Positions 34,702 to 44,482 of a DNA stretch of 64,000 bases are shown in pieces. Under the pieces are notes generated by a model. The model searched no databases. It saw only the letters and a list, made by a program, of their open reading frames with translations, and was not told the DNA's origin. The translations under genes and the position numbers were made by a program. Position 1 is the first letter of the stretch; every line of letters starts with the position of its first letter. The stretch is from JACTMI01 sp964618415 (GTDB lineage: Bacteria > Acidobacteriota > Thermoanaerobaculia > Multivoradales > JAGPDF01): assembly GCA_964618415.1 (NCBI GenBank), contig CAZUAT010000002.1, forward strand, positions 1-64,000, written 5' to 3'.

Positions 34702-35318
34702 AGCGGGATCCGTACCCGTCCGGCGACGGCGGGATGCGCCTGGAGATCGCCCACAGCGCCGAGCTTGGCGCCCGCCTCGAAGTGGGGGCGAGCCTGGCCG
34801 TAGCCGGGGCCTGCCTGACGCTGATCGAGTCGGCTCCGGAGCTGTCGGTCGTCGAGCTGTCTTCCGAGACGCTGGCGCGCACCCGGCTCGGGCGCCTGTG
34901 CGCCGGCGATCCGGTCAATCTGGAGCCGGCGCTGCGGGCCGGCGAAGCGCTGGGGGGTCACTGGGTGCAGGGGCACGTGGACGGGCTCGTGGAGCTGGTG
35001 TCGCGCCGCGACGTCGGGGAGCACAGCCGATTCACGTACCAGATTCCCCGGGCTTTCGACGCGTTGATCGCGGAGAAGGGGTCGGTCACGCTGGACGGGG
35101 TCTCGCTGACCGTGGCGGCGCGCGATGCGAACACGTTCGAGGTGGCGCTGGTCCCGTTCACGTTGCAGGCGACGACGCTCGGCCGGCTGCGCCCGGGCGC
35201 GCGCTGCCACTTCGAAGCCGACGTGGTGGCGCGCTACGTCGAGCAGGTACTGGCGGCGCGGGCTGGTACGGGTGCTGGCAGCGGCAACTCCGGCGGCCCG
35301 TTCGGGTTCGGGCGGTGA
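34665..35318 (+). CDS. ribE: Riboflavin synthase, alpha subunit
   Basis: The 217-aa enzyme dismutates two 6,7-dimethyl-8-ribityllumazine molecules to riboflavin. Start ATG 34665 gives the invariant N-terminus MFTGIVRELG. Two lumazine-binding halves follow (about 1-95 and 96-195), each with the G-x-S/C-L-x-V type segment (LAVAGACLTLIE; VTLDGVSLTVAA) and GGHWVQGHVDG between. It overlaps ribD by 37 nt, so coupling is likely. The C-terminal tail is a Gly/Ser-rich extension. ribBA and ribH are not in the window. Confidence 0.95.
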   Translation: MFTGIVRELGRLKRDPYPSGDGGMRLEIAHSAELGARLEVGASLAVAGACLTLIESAPELSVVELSSETLARTRLGRLCAGDPVNLEPALRAGEALGGHWVQGHVDGLVELVSRRDVGEHSRFTYQIPRAFDALIAEKGSVTLDGVSLTVAARDANTFEVALVPFTLQATTLGRLRPGARCHFEADVVARYVEQVLAARAGTGAGSGNSGGPFGFGR

Positions 35319-36268
35319 GCTGGAGCGAGCGGGTCCCGGAACCGGCCACGCTCTGGATCCGCGCCGTGCCGAAGCGATGGCCGGCGCCCGAGCGGCCGGC
35401 GGTCGATCTGGCGACACGACGCCTGCGTTGGCCGGAACCGGATGCGGCCCCGGGCGATCTGCCGCCGACGCCGCCGGTCCGCCGCGCCGATCCCTGTTAC
35501 GTGCCGCCGGTGCCGCGGTCGCTGCAGGCTGCGCGCGAGCGGTGGGTGCTCGATCTGGAGCGCACGGGTGGCACGGCGGTCGTGCACCTGACCTTCGAGG
35601 AGGCGGCCGAGCCGGCGGCGACGGGGGTGCGCTGGATCGACGGGCTGGCCCTGGTACTCGGCCAGGTCGCGCCGGAGGCGATTGCCGAGTTGCCGCTCGA
35701 GATCGCGGTTGCTTTCCCGCTGCTGCCCGGCCTGTCGCCCGGTCCGGTCAGCTGGCAGCGCTGGCTGGAGCCGCTCTCGGCTGCCGGCCGCCGGCTGGTG
35801 CATCCGGTGGCGGTAGAGCTGACACCGGCCGACCGCCGGCGGCTCGTCGACCTCGCTGGCGAGGCGCACTGGGAGGGGATCTTCCACGGCGACGTGCAGG
35901 GGGAGCGAGCCTTCGCGATCGCTGCCGCCGCGACCGGGCTGGAGACGCGAGTGCCGCGACCCGGTGGTCCGCGCACGGTCCGTCAGGGGCGCAACCGCGA
36001 TCTGGCCACGGCGCTGGCGGAGGCCGGTCACCTGATGCTCCGTCTAGCTCGCTCGGAGCCGGAGGCGCAGGCGCTGCTGGCGTCGGCCCGACACCTGGAG
36101 GCGACGCCGCTGGACGTCTCGGCGCTGACGCGCGAGGGCAATCTCCCGGTACTCACCTGGCTTTCTCCGCTGGCGCGGGAGATCGTCGGCGAGATGGTCG
36201 CCAGCGGTCACAGCGAGCGCCTGCAGGCGCTGCAGGCTGAATGGCGCACGCCGGACGCTCCGGAATGA
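35315..36268 (+). CDS. Unknown protein between ribE and hemW
   Basis: The GTG at 35315 overlaps the ribE stop as GTGA and gives 317 aa; the frame stays open upstream but only as a shadow of ribE. The stop overlaps hemW as ATGA, so it is translated as part of the operon. No signal peptide or membrane helix is evident. The protein is rich in Pro, Arg and Trp at the N-terminus (residues 1-60), then alternates beta-like stretches (TAVVHLTFEEA) and helices (LATALAEAGHLMLRLARSEPEAQALLASARHLE). No catalytic motif or family is recognised. Codon usage resembles the neighbours, so it is a real gene. Confidence 0.75.
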   Translation: MSWSERVPEPATLWIRAVPKRWPAPERPAVDLATRRLRWPEPDAAPGDLPPTPPVRRADPCYVPPVPRSLQAARERWVLDLERTGGTAVVHLTFEEAAEPAATGVRWIDGLALVLGQVAPEAIAELPLEIAVAFPLLPGLSPGPVSWQRWLEPLSAAGRRLVHPVAVELTPADRRRLVDLAGEAHWEGIFHGDVQGERAFAIAAAATGLETRVPRPGGPRTVRQGRNRDLATALAEAGHLMLRLARSEPEAQALLASARHLEATPLDVSALTREGNLPVLTWLSPLAREIVGEMVASGHSERLQALQAEWRTPDAPE

Positions 36269-37401
36269 GTGGCCCGGTCGACGCCGCCGGATCGCCGGCC
36301 GAGGAGTCCGGGCTCGGCCTCTATCTGCACGTGCCGTTCTGCCGCACGCGGTGCCGCTACTGCGACTTCTACCGGGTGGGAGAGAACCGGGGGCGGATGG
36401 ACCGGTTCCTGGTCGCACTGCACCGGGAGATCGACGGCTGGACGGAGTATCACGGCCGCCCGGTCGATTCGATTTTCCTCGGGGGCGGCACGCCGTCGCT
36501 CCTCGAGCCGGCCGAGATCGGCGAGGTGTTGGGGCACCTGCGAGAGCGCTTCCCGACGCGACCGGAGGTGGAGGTCACCGCGGAGGCGAATCCGTCCGAT
36601 CTGACGCCGGAACGCCTCGGCGGGCTGCGCGCAGCCGGGGTGAACCGGCTGTCGATCGGCGTGCAGTCGTTCGTCGATCGCGAGCTGCAGCTGATCGGCC
36701 GCCGCCACGACGCAGCCCGCGCGGAGACGGTGTTCCGGCAGGCGCAGGAAGCGGGCTTCGAGCGGCTGTCGATCGATCTGATGATCGGCATCCCGGGGCA
36801 GACGGACGGCAGCTTCGCCGCCTCGCTCGGCCGCGCGCTGGAGCTGGCGCCCGATCACCTGTCGCTCTACCTGCTGGAGGTCCACCCGGGCTCGGAGATC
36901 GACGGCCTGCGCCGCAATCGCCCGCGCCTGTTCGCGGGTGAAGAGGCTCAGCGTCGTCGCTACCTGCAGATGCGCCGCCGGCTCCTGGCGGCCGGCTATC
37001 GGCACTACGAGATCAGCAACTTCGCCCGCCCGGGCCAGGAGTGTCGACACAATCTGCGCTACTGGCGCTGCGAGGACTGGCTCGGCCTCGGCCCGGCGGC
37101 GCACTCGGCCATCGACGCGCGCCGCTTCCGCCACCTGCCCGACCTCGAACGCTGGATCGCCGCCCCCCTCGAAGTCGAAGAACTCCCGGCCGACCGCGCC
37201 AGCGAGCGAGTCTTCCTCGGCCTCCGCCTCGAAGAAGGGATCGACCCAGCGCTCCTCACCGCCACCGGGCTCGACCCGACCGACCTCGAGACCCGAATCG
37301 CCCGCCTCTCCGACTTCGTCGAACACCACAACGGCCGCATCCGCCTCACCCCCGAGGGGTACCTGCTCTCCAACCCCGTCCTGGCCGAGCTGCTGCGGTA
37401 G
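36265..37401 (+). CDS. hemW: HemW-like radical SAM heme chaperone
   Basis: The 378-aa protein has the radical-SAM cluster motif CRTRCRYCDF (CxxxCxxC with HVPFC upstream), the GGGTPSLLEP block, EANPSDLTPERL, RLSIGVQSF and the NFARPGQECRHNLRYW segment typical of HemW, formerly called oxygen-independent coproporphyrinogen oxidase-like. HemW binds heme for delivery to respiratory enzymes. ATG 36265 overlaps the upstream stop as ATGA and is preferred to ATG 36241. The N-terminus lacks the extra cysteine-containing region of true HemN, which supports HemW. Confidence 0.9.
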   Translation: MSGPVDAAGSPAEESGLGLYLHVPFCRTRCRYCDFYRVGENRGRMDRFLVALHREIDGWTEYHGRPVDSIFLGGGTPSLLEPAEIGEVLGHLRERFPTRPEVEVTAEANPSDLTPERLGGLRAAGVNRLSIGVQSFVDRELQLIGRRHDAARAETVFRQAQEAGFERLSIDLMIGIPGQTDGSFAASLGRALELAPDHLSLYLLEVHPGSEIDGLRRNRPRLFAGEEAQRRRYLQMRRRLLAAGYRHYEISNFARPGQECRHNLRYWRCEDWLGLGPAAHSAIDARRFRHLPDLERWIAAPLEVEELPADRASERVFLGLRLEEGIDPALLTATGLDPTDLETRIARLSDFVEHHNGRIRLTPEGYLLSNPVLAELLR

Positions 37402-37475
37402 GTTCTGCCTGCGGAGTGGTCTCGACCAGCACGGGTCCGACCCCCTCGCAGAATGTCGCTGAGTTGGGGGAGCCG

Positions 37476-37853
37476 ATGACCATGACGGCCAGGACTCGAT
37501 CGCTGGTGGCGTTTGCGCACGTGGCGAGCGTGGAGCGGAGTATCCGGTTCTACGCGGACCTGGGGTTCACGATGCGGAACCAGCTGGTGCCGGAGGGCGG
37601 GTCGGCGCCGAGCTGGGCGTGGCTGCAGAGCGAGCGGGCCGAGCTGATGCTCGGGCTCGCCGATGCGCCGGTCGACGCGGCGCGGCAGGCGGTGCTCTTC
37701 TACCTCTACTTCGACGACATCCGGCAGACGCGCGACGCGCTGGTGGCGCGCGGGCACTCCCCGGGCGAGATTCGGTATCCGTTCTACATGCCGGGCGGCG
37801 AGTGCCGCCTGGAGGACCCGGACGGCTACGTCCTGATGCTGGCGCAGATCTAG
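37476..37853 (+). CDS. Glyoxalase/bleomycin-resistance superfamily protein
   Basis: This 125-aa vicinal-oxygen-chelate fold protein starts at ATG 37476. It shows the paired beta-alpha-beta modules: AFAHVASVERSIRFYADLGF with the first metal-ligand His, and YPFYMPGGECRLEDPDGYVLMLAQ with the Glu ligand. The substrate is unknown; such single-module proteins form dimers and include glyoxalases, epoxide hydrolases and resistance proteins. The longer frame from 37041 is a shadow of hemW. A DUF393 protein is encoded 40 nt downstream. Confidence 0.85.
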   Translation: MTMTARTRSLVAFAHVASVERSIRFYADLGFTMRNQLVPEGGSAPSWAWLQSERAELMLGLADAPVDAARQAVLFYLYFDDIRQTRDALVARGHSPGEIRYPFYMPGGECRLEDPDGYVLMLAQI

Positions 37854-37893
37854 CTCCAGTTGACCGCGTGCGACCCGTGGCCGCCGAGATCCA

Positions 37894-38298
37894 GTGACTG
37901 CGATCGTCCTGTTCGACGGCGAGTGCGGGCTGTGCACGCGGTCGGTGCAGTTCATCCTCCGACACGAGGCGCGGCCGGAGCTGCGCTTTGCGTCGCTGCA
38001 GTCGAAGGCCGGGAGGCAGATCCTCGCCGAGCACGGAGTCGAAGGGGAGTGTGCGGACGGCCGCAGCGTCGTGCTGGTGAGCGATGGCCGGGTCTACACG
38101 CGCTCGACGGCCGCGCTGCAGATCGCTGCCTGCCTGCGCGGTCCCTGGCGCCTGCTGCGCCTCCTCCGGATCGTCCCGCGGCCCCTGCGCGACCTCGTCT
38201 ACGACTGGATCGCCCGTCGCCGCCATGCCTGGTTCGGCCCGGCTGATGCCTGCCACTTGCCGACTCCGGAGCTGCGCGATCGGTTCCTGAACGACTGA
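37894..38298 (+). CDS. DUF393 (DCC family) thiol-disulphide oxidoreductase-like protein
   Basis: The GTG start gives 134 aa with the family motif DGECGLCTRSVQF (DxxCxxC) near the N-terminus, followed by LRFASLQSKAGRQIL, a D-x-x-VLV strand and RIVPRPLRDLVYDWIARRRHAWFG. DCC proteins (YuxK-like) are thought to be thioredoxin-fold redox proteins, but their substrates are unknown. It is in the same direction as the glyoxalase-like gene. It is the last gene before the assembly gap. Confidence 0.85.
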   Translation: MTAIVLFDGECGLCTRSVQFILRHEARPELRFASLQSKAGRQILAEHGVEGECADGRSVVLVSDGRVYTRSTAALQIAACLRGPWRLLRLLRIVPRPLRDLVYDWIARRRHAWFGPADACHLPTPELRDRFLND

Positions 38299-38796
38299 CG
38301 AGTATGACGCTGCCCCGGTCACGTCAGGCTGCTCTCTCCAAAGCCGGATCTCGATGCTGATCGCGGGAGCGCTTGCGTGCAATTCTGCGCTGGCCGCCGC
38401 GCCCGGCAACGTCCGCGTCTCCCGGGCGGCCTCAGGCCTCACCAAGGCCCCCGTGGTCAACGCCTCGCAGCTCTGCACACTCGACCGCGAACTGCTGACG
38501 CAGCGCGTCCGAGCCCTTCCAGCCGCATCGATGCACGCCGTCGACGAAGGACGGCGGCTCGTGGTCGGAGTCTGAAGCGAGGCCGTCCGCCAACCCGAGA
38601 CGAGCCTGGAGCAGCGCGACCTAAACCGCCTGCGCAGGCGTTGAGNNNNNNNNNNNNNNNNNNNNNNNNNNNNNNNNNNNNNNNNNNNNNNNNNNNNNNN
38701 NNNNNNNNNNNNNNNNNNNNNNNNNNNNNNNNNNNNNNNNNNNNNTGGAATTGGCTGTCGGCTGAGGTCGGTTTCACAATTGGAGTGCTGCGCCCT
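38299..38796. other. Stretch without a firm gene, containing a 100-N assembly gap
   Basis: Bases 38646-38745 are N, exactly 100, the usual placeholder for a gap of unknown size. On the left there is only the doubtful ORF at 38354-38575. On the right 51 bp precede the next start. Gene order across the gap is a scaffolding assumption. Confidence 0.95.
38354..38575 (+). CDS. Doubtful small secreted protein or gene remnant
   Basis: A 73-codon ORF starts with a signal-peptide-like segment (MLIAGALACNSALAAAPG). The remainder has no recognisable feature, and there is no Shine-Dalgarno sequence. It lies between the DUF393 gene and the gap in otherwise empty sequence. It could be real, a remnant, or chance. 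Confidence 0.22.
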   Translation: MLIAGALACNSALAAAPGNVRVSRAASGLTKAPVVNASQLCTLDRELLTQRVRALPAASMHAVDEGRRLVVGV

Positions 38797-41199
38797 ATGT
38801 CTCGTCTCCTGGTGGTCGGTCTGGCCCTCTTCGGTTCAGTGGCAGCAGTTGCCAGTGTGCCGGTAACCCAGGGGGCGCGAATTGCGCGCATCGAACTGAG
38901 TAGCGAGAACGGCCGCTCCGCGAAAGTCGGCGGGGCGAACGAGCTGAGCTCGACTCGAGGCGTAACCCTCTACCTGGAACATCCGGATTCGGGGGAAGTT
39001 CGTACGATGGAGTTCGTGCCGGGCATGAGGGCTCCGGCCGGCGCCTGGTTCTGGCATCTGGAGGGTCCAGGCTGGATCGGACTGGTACCGCGCCCCGAGC
39101 AGATCGCCGCGGGAACGGCCTCGATTGTCCTGGCGGCCGAGGCAGTGCCAGCCTGCCTCGTTCAGTTGCATGGCGCGGATGCAGCCGCCAGCTCGTCCCG
39201 CCTGGACGTCTACTCGGAGACCTGGGACGCGCTCTATGCCATCGATCTGCGACAGCGGCGGGAGTTCCAGGTGCCGAGGGGGCGCTTTGGGATTGTGTTC
39301 CGCGAAGGCTCCGAAGTGCGAGCCATCGCTGCGCCCTTCGAATGTGACGGGAAGCGCACAGTCGAGGTGCAACTGCAGAAGTCGCTGGCCGCTGGAACCG
39401 AGTCGACGCTTGTCCGGCTGCAGCTGCCGCTCGAGGTTGCCGTGGGCGGACCAGTGGAGACTGTGATGCGTGAACTGGGTACGGCGGGGCTGCGTAACGT
39501 CGTCGAAGATTCGCTGCGCGTCCGCACTCGCGGCAACCAGTTCCTGTTCTTCACTGATCGCCCCGCGCGCCCGGCTGAACTCCTGGTGAGCGGGGCGGAG
39601 ATCAAGTCGCTGCGCGAGCTGTTGCCAGAGATGGAGCGCGGTGTGCGTGAGGTCGAGTTGCGCCTTACTCCGCGCGCGGTCTTGACCGTCCATACCGATC
39701 TCCGCTCGCTGCGTCGGCACGCCCAGGCGAGATTGAGCCTGCTGCGGTGTCATGACTCGCCCCTAGATCGGTACGCACTCGACCAGCTAGTTGGTCGTGG
39801 GGAATGCAACCAGGTTGCTGAGAGTCCCATAGCGGAGGGGCTCCGCAAGCATCGTTTCGAGCAGCTGGATGCCGGCACCTATGTTCTGAGCGCGCAGATC
39901 GACGAGGAACGGATCGACTCGTCCGAGTTTGGCTACACTCCATTGATCAGTGCGGACGACGTGGACATGGAGCTCCCAGAGCCGTGGTCGCTGCAGGAGA
40001 TGGAGATCCACGGACAGCTTCTCGAGTCCGGCGCGCCGGTACCTGGCATGGTTCGTGTCTCGGGGCATGGCAGCGATCGGCTCGAGTACCAGGAGTTCGC
40101 CACGGACGACGATCTCACTTATCACTGGTACTTCATAGGTCGACCGTTTCGTCAGCGCGGGGACTTTCGCCTGCGTTCCAGTGCGGATGACGGGCGCCTC
40201 GAGGGGTCCGTTGCCGCTGAACCGTGGACGCGTGTACAGGCCTGCGTCGAACTGGGCGGCTGCTTTGTGGTCGCCAGTGAGGGCTACTTTGTGGGAGGCG
40301 GCCGCTTCGATATCGAGCTTCCTGCCACGCCACCGATCGAGCTGCTGGTGCTCGACGCCGACACCGGCATGCCGATCCCGCAGGCGAAGGTCCTGATCCT
40401 GGGCCGACGTCACAACTTGGCGTTCGACCACGGCGTCATCGAGCGGGTCGACGCGCCGGGCTTCCGGGACGAACTCTGGGCGGACGCGAACGGTCGGGCC
40501 ACGATCCGAGTGCCCCACGAACCGGACCTCGCGGTCCTCGTCGCGCGGCGCGAGTACGAGCCGCACCGCCTCGACCTCGTGCAGGCGTGGGCGGCCGGCG
40601 GCGAGCAGATCGTCGTGCACCTGAAGCCGAAGCGTGACGAGCCGGGCGGTACCGAGATTCGCAACGCCCGGGGCGAGCCGGTAGCCGGTGCGCAGGTCGT
40701 GGTCGTCGGGCCGGATGGCGATTGGCTTCGCGTGCACTGCTCTGAACGCACGAACTCGCGGGGGATGCTGCGCGCGCCACCTGAGTGCCAGCTCGACGAT
40801 GCGCTCGGTGTGCTGGTTGTGCACCGGTCGCTGGGAACCCACCGCATCCGGCCGGCCGCCTTAGTCGGGCAATCGGTCCTGCAGCTGGCACCCGGATCCG
40901 GTGCGGTCGTACTCCGGGCGCAGGCACCCGACGGAACTGCGGCCGCTGCACGGCGGGTATGGCTGGGGCTCGATGGTCGACCGATGCCCGCGGAGCTCTA
41001 CTGGTTGTTGCGGGCAGAGGGGCGTCTGCCTCACCTCGTCACCGATAGCCGCGGAGAGCTGGTAATCCCCGCGCTCGGCGGCGACGAGGACTGGTACGTG
41101 ACTATCAGCGACGCGACCGGCCGAGAGTACGGACCGATGCTGCAGGTGCGAGTGGAGGCCGGTCGTCCTTCGATACGGACCGTCGTGGTCGACAACTGA
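38797..41199 (+). CDS. Large secreted protein with carboxypeptidase-regulatory-like domains
   Basis: ATG 38797 gives an 800-aa protein with a signal peptide (cleavage near AVA/S, residue 20). Most of it is beta-rich with no catalytic motif. At least two segments resemble CarboxypepD_reg/Ig-like repeats: PPIELLVLDADTGMPIPQAKVLILG (about 515-540) and EIRNARGEPVAGAQVVVVGPDG (about 625-650). The C-terminus lacks the FESGD-type tag. The gene's third codon positions look less GC-rich than those of housekeeping neighbours, like the FG-GAP triplet. It may be joined in an operon with the DsbA-like gene 28 nt downstream. The start lies only 51 bp after the gap, so an N-terminal extension across the gap cannot be excluded. 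Confidence 0.75.
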   Translation: MSRLLVVGLALFGSVAAVASVPVTQGARIARIELSSENGRSAKVGGANELSSTRGVTLYLEHPDSGEVRTMEFVPGMRAPAGAWFWHLEGPGWIGLVPRPEQIAAGTASIVLAAEAVPACLVQLHGADAAASSSRLDVYSETWDALYAIDLRQRREFQVPRGRFGIVFREGSEVRAIAAPFECDGKRTVEVQLQKSLAAGTESTLVRLQLPLEVAVGGPVETVMRELGTAGLRNVVEDSLRVRTRGNQFLFFTDRPARPAELLVSGAEIKSLRELLPEMERGVREVELRLTPRAVLTVHTDLRSLRRHAQARLSLLRCHDSPLDRYALDQLVGRGECNQVAESPIAEGLRKHRFEQLDAGTYVLSAQIDEERIDSSEFGYTPLISADDVDMELPEPWSLQEMEIHGQLLESGAPVPGMVRVSGHGSDRLEYQEFATDDDLTYHWYFIGRPFRQRGDFRLRSSADDGRLEGSVAAEPWTRVQACVELGGCFVVASEGYFVGGGRFDIELPATPPIELLVLDADTGMPIPQAKVLILGRRHNLAFDHGVIERVDAPGFRDELWADANGRATIRVPHEPDLAVLVARREYEPHRLDLVQAWAAGGEQIVVHLKPKRDEPGGTEIRNARGEPVAGAQVVVVGPDGDWLRVHCSERTNSRGMLRAPPECQLDDALGVLVVHRSLGTHRIRPAALVGQSVLQLAPGSGAVVLRAQAPDGTAAAARRVWLGLDGRPMPAELYWLLRAEGRLPHLVTDSRGELVIPALGGDEDWYVTISDATGREYGPMLQVRVEAGRPSIRTVVVDN

Positions 41200-41227
41200 G
41201 TTTCGCGCTGGTGGCATGGAGGGGACG

Positions 41228-42232
41228 ATGGATCTCGGATCCAGTTGGCGGCAGTTGACTGCAATCGTCGCGTGGTGCTGTATGGCCGGGTCTGTAGCCG
41301 GCGCAGACGGAGTGCCGGCCAGGCCAGACGGGGGGAGCGTGTTGGCCCGAGCTGGCGAGCGAACACTCAGCCTGGAGGATGTCGAGCCAGCCGCCCTTCA
41401 GGCCGCCGAGCGTGCGCGCTTCGAGCGGATCGGGAAGGTAGGCCGGTACGGGTTCGAGCTGTTCGAAGCCGTTGTCCTGGCCCGGGAAGCCTGGCTGGAC
41501 AATGTACTGGTGGAGCGGGAGGTGGCGGCTGGAGTGGAGCTGCCACAGCCTGCTCGAAAGGCTCTCGAGCATGGGGTAGAGAGCCTCACCGGTGCCGAGT
41601 TCAACGCGCGCGAGTCGTACCTCGGTGGCCTGCGGGAAAAATACAGGTGCGAGCTGGACGTGCCTGCGTTTCGGCAGGCGGTTGGCCGGCCCGGAGCCGC
41701 CAGGAGGGGGCGTTCGGATGCATCGGTCACAATCACCGAGTTCATCGATCTGCGTTGCCCGGCGTGCGCGAGGATGACCGAAGTGACGCGGGCGGTAGCG
41801 GACGAGTTCGGTGATGCTGTCGCGATCGAGGACCGACTGTTCGCTCTGGCGCCCCGCGGTGGCGACTCCTATCGGCTGGCGGAGGCCGCAATGTGTGCGG
41901 GCGAGCAGGACAAGTACTGGGAGTTCAGGGATCGAGCGCTGGCGCACACAGGAGACTCGCGCCCGGCCGACGTGCTCCAGATGGCTATCGCCGCAGACCT
42001 GGGGCTGGACCTGAGTCGCTTGGAGGGGTGCCTGGAGACGGGGCAGATGGCGGACGTGGTCCGGCGGGACCAGGAGGAAGGTGCGGCACTCGGAGTCTTC
42101 GGGACTCCGACCATCTTCGTGAATGGGCGCCGGTACATGGGGGGTGGGGCCGAGCAGATCCGCAGGATCGTGGAGCTCGAGCTCTACCCCGAGCGTCGAC
42201 GCGAGGGCTGTCCGCGCGCCGCCGGAGGCTGA
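41228..42232 (+). CDS. Secreted DsbA-family thioredoxin-fold protein
   Basis: ATG 41228 is chosen over ATG 41216 because GGAGGGG lies 3-9 nt upstream. The 334-aa product has a signal sequence (cleavage near VAGA, about residue 25). Then comes a helical region of about 130 residues that recalls the N-terminus of SurA-type chaperones. From about residue 165 a DsbA/DsbC-type thioredoxin domain follows, with the active site DLRCPACARM (Cys177, Cys180) and the cis-Pro loop GVFGTPTIFVNGRRY. It should exchange disulphides in the periplasm. The gene follows the 800-aa secreted protein by 28 nt. The cysteine-rich FG-GAP proteins of the same window are possible clients (inference). Confidence 0.85.
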   Translation: MDLGSSWRQLTAIVAWCCMAGSVAGADGVPARPDGGSVLARAGERTLSLEDVEPAALQAAERARFERIGKVGRYGFELFEAVVLAREAWLDNVLVEREVAAGVELPQPARKALEHGVESLTGAEFNARESYLGGLREKYRCELDVPAFRQAVGRPGAARRGRSDASVTITEFIDLRCPACARMTEVTRAVADEFGDAVAIEDRLFALAPRGGDSYRLAEAAMCAGEQDKYWEFRDRALAHTGDSRPADVLQMAIAADLGLDLSRLEGCLETGQMADVVRRDQEEGAALGVFGTPTIFVNGRRYMGGGAEQIRRIVELELYPERRREGCPRAAGG

Positions 42233-42264
42233 GCCCGGCTGGAGGGCGAAGTCGCCGCCCGCAG

Positions 42265-42270
42265 TAGAGT
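42265..42270 (+). promoter_or_regulatory. TAGAGT hexamer, candidate leaderless promoter
   Basis: TAGAGT is followed by 6 nt and the ATG at 42277, without a Shine-Dalgarno sequence. Confidence 0.4.
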
Positions 42271-42276
42271 CCGCCC

Positions 42277-43313
<1,037 letters not shown>

Positions 43314-43317
<4 letters not shown>

Positions 43318-44078
43318 CCGATCCAGGCACCCACCGTCCGCTCACGGCAGCCGTTCTGTCCGCCCTCCTGCTCACCCTGTTGCCCGGCTGCCGCAGCGAG
43401 GAGCCGCCAGCAGCCGAGTCGCAGCCCGCGCCTGCCGAGAGCGAACCGTCAGAGCCGCAGACGCGGGCCGAGATCGAGCGGATCCTGCGGGAGCGCATCC
43501 AGGCCGGGCCGGTTGTCGACACCTCAACCACCGACGAGCCGGGCGAGCTGACCTCACGCGCCCTGGAGGCCTACTGGAGTGCCCGCGAGGCCGTGCTCGG
43601 GCGGGACTTCGAGGCCGGCATCCAGCGGCTCGCCGAGGCGATCCAGCTCGATCCCGGCTTCGGCGAGGCCTGGTATCAGCTCGGGGAGACCTACCACGCC
43701 GATGCGCTGGCGCAGGCCGCCACCGCCCCCGAACTGGCGGTGGCCCAGGAGCGCCGCGCGGTCGAGATGCTGCGCGAGGCGAACCGGCTGATCGGCGCGG
43801 GCTCGGTGCGGGTGGCCGACGCCTTCGAACTCGACGATCTGCGCACCTCGCTCACCAGGCGGCTGGCGCAGATCGATCCACTGCCCGAGACGGATGCTGA
43901 CATCGTGCAGCGCCTCAAGGATCTCGTCGTCGAGACCGAGGGCGAGCCGCCGGTGATCGACTTCGACATGTCTGACGAAGGCGAGGAAGGCGAGTTGGAC
44001 GGGGAGGGCGGCGACGCATCGGGCGCACCCGAGCCGATGGACGGGGCGGAACCGGTGCCGGAGGTCGAGGCAGTCTGA
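43314..44078 (+). CDS. Lipoprotein with TPR-like helices and acidic tail
   Basis: ATG 43314 overlaps the upstream stop as ATGA. The 254-aa product has a lipobox LLPGC (Cys26), a Pro/Glu-rich linker (about 30-75), two or three TPR-like helices (YWSAREAVLGRDFEAGIQRLAEAIQLDPGFGEAWYQLGETYHADAL in part, about 90-160) and a strongly acidic Gly/Glu/Asp C-terminus (about 210-254). It is probably anchored in a membrane facing the periplasm. The family is not recognised. Coupling to the aldolase gene looks accidental functionally. Confidence 0.75.
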
Positions 44079-44089
44079 CCGCGGACCGT

Positions 44090-44482
44090 TCAGTCGGGCA
44101 GGCGCGCGACCAGCTCGATCTCCACCCGCGCGCCGCGCGGCAGGCCGGCCACCGCGACCGTCGAGCGCGCCGGCCGATGCTCGCCGAACGCCTCCGCGTA
44201 GATCGCGTTGAGCACCCCGAAGTCGGCCATGTCGACCAGGAAGACGGTCGTCTTGACGACGTCGGCGAAGCTGCAGCCGGCCGACTCGAGGACCGCCGCC
44301 AGATTGGCGAAGACCCGCCGCGCCTGCGGCTCGAACTCGGCCGAGACCAGCTCCCCGGTGCCCGGTTCGAGCCCGATCTGGCCCGAGGTGAACAGGAACC
44401 CTCCGGCATTGCCGGGGACCGAGACCGACTGGGAGTAGGGGCCGATCGCCGCCGGGGCGCCGTCACTGTGGTGGCTGCGCAT
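44090..44482 (-). CDS. ridA: RidA family deaminase
   Basis: The 130-aa protein belongs to the YjgF/YER057c/UK114 family, which hydrolyses reactive enamine/imine intermediates formed by PLP dehydratases. Family marks are AAIGPYSQSVSV, FTSGQIGLEPGTGEL, ARRVFANLAAVLESAGCSFADVVKTTVFL and RSTVAVAGLPRGARVEIE, with the conserved Arg of the active site. Its ATG overlaps the stop of hpt as TGATG on the minus strand, so the two are coupled. Confidence 0.93.
   Translation of the reverse strand: MRSHHSDGAPAAIGPYSQSVSVPGNAGGFLFTSGQIGLEPGTGELVSAEFEPQARRVFANLAAVLESAGCSFADVVKTTVFLVDMADFGVLNAIYAEAFGEHRPARSTVAVAGLPRGARVEIELVARLPD

Noticed and set aside
37420..37475. REP-like fragment GGGTCCGACCCCC upstream of the glyoxalase-like gene
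   Set aside because: It resembles neither arm of the 11.5-kb repeats and is a single short imperfect palindrome.
38377..38796. Open frame running through the N gap into the 800-aa secreted protein
   Set aside because: The left part is Arg/Pro-rich non-coding-like translation and the gap length is arbitrary; a signal peptide begins at 38797.
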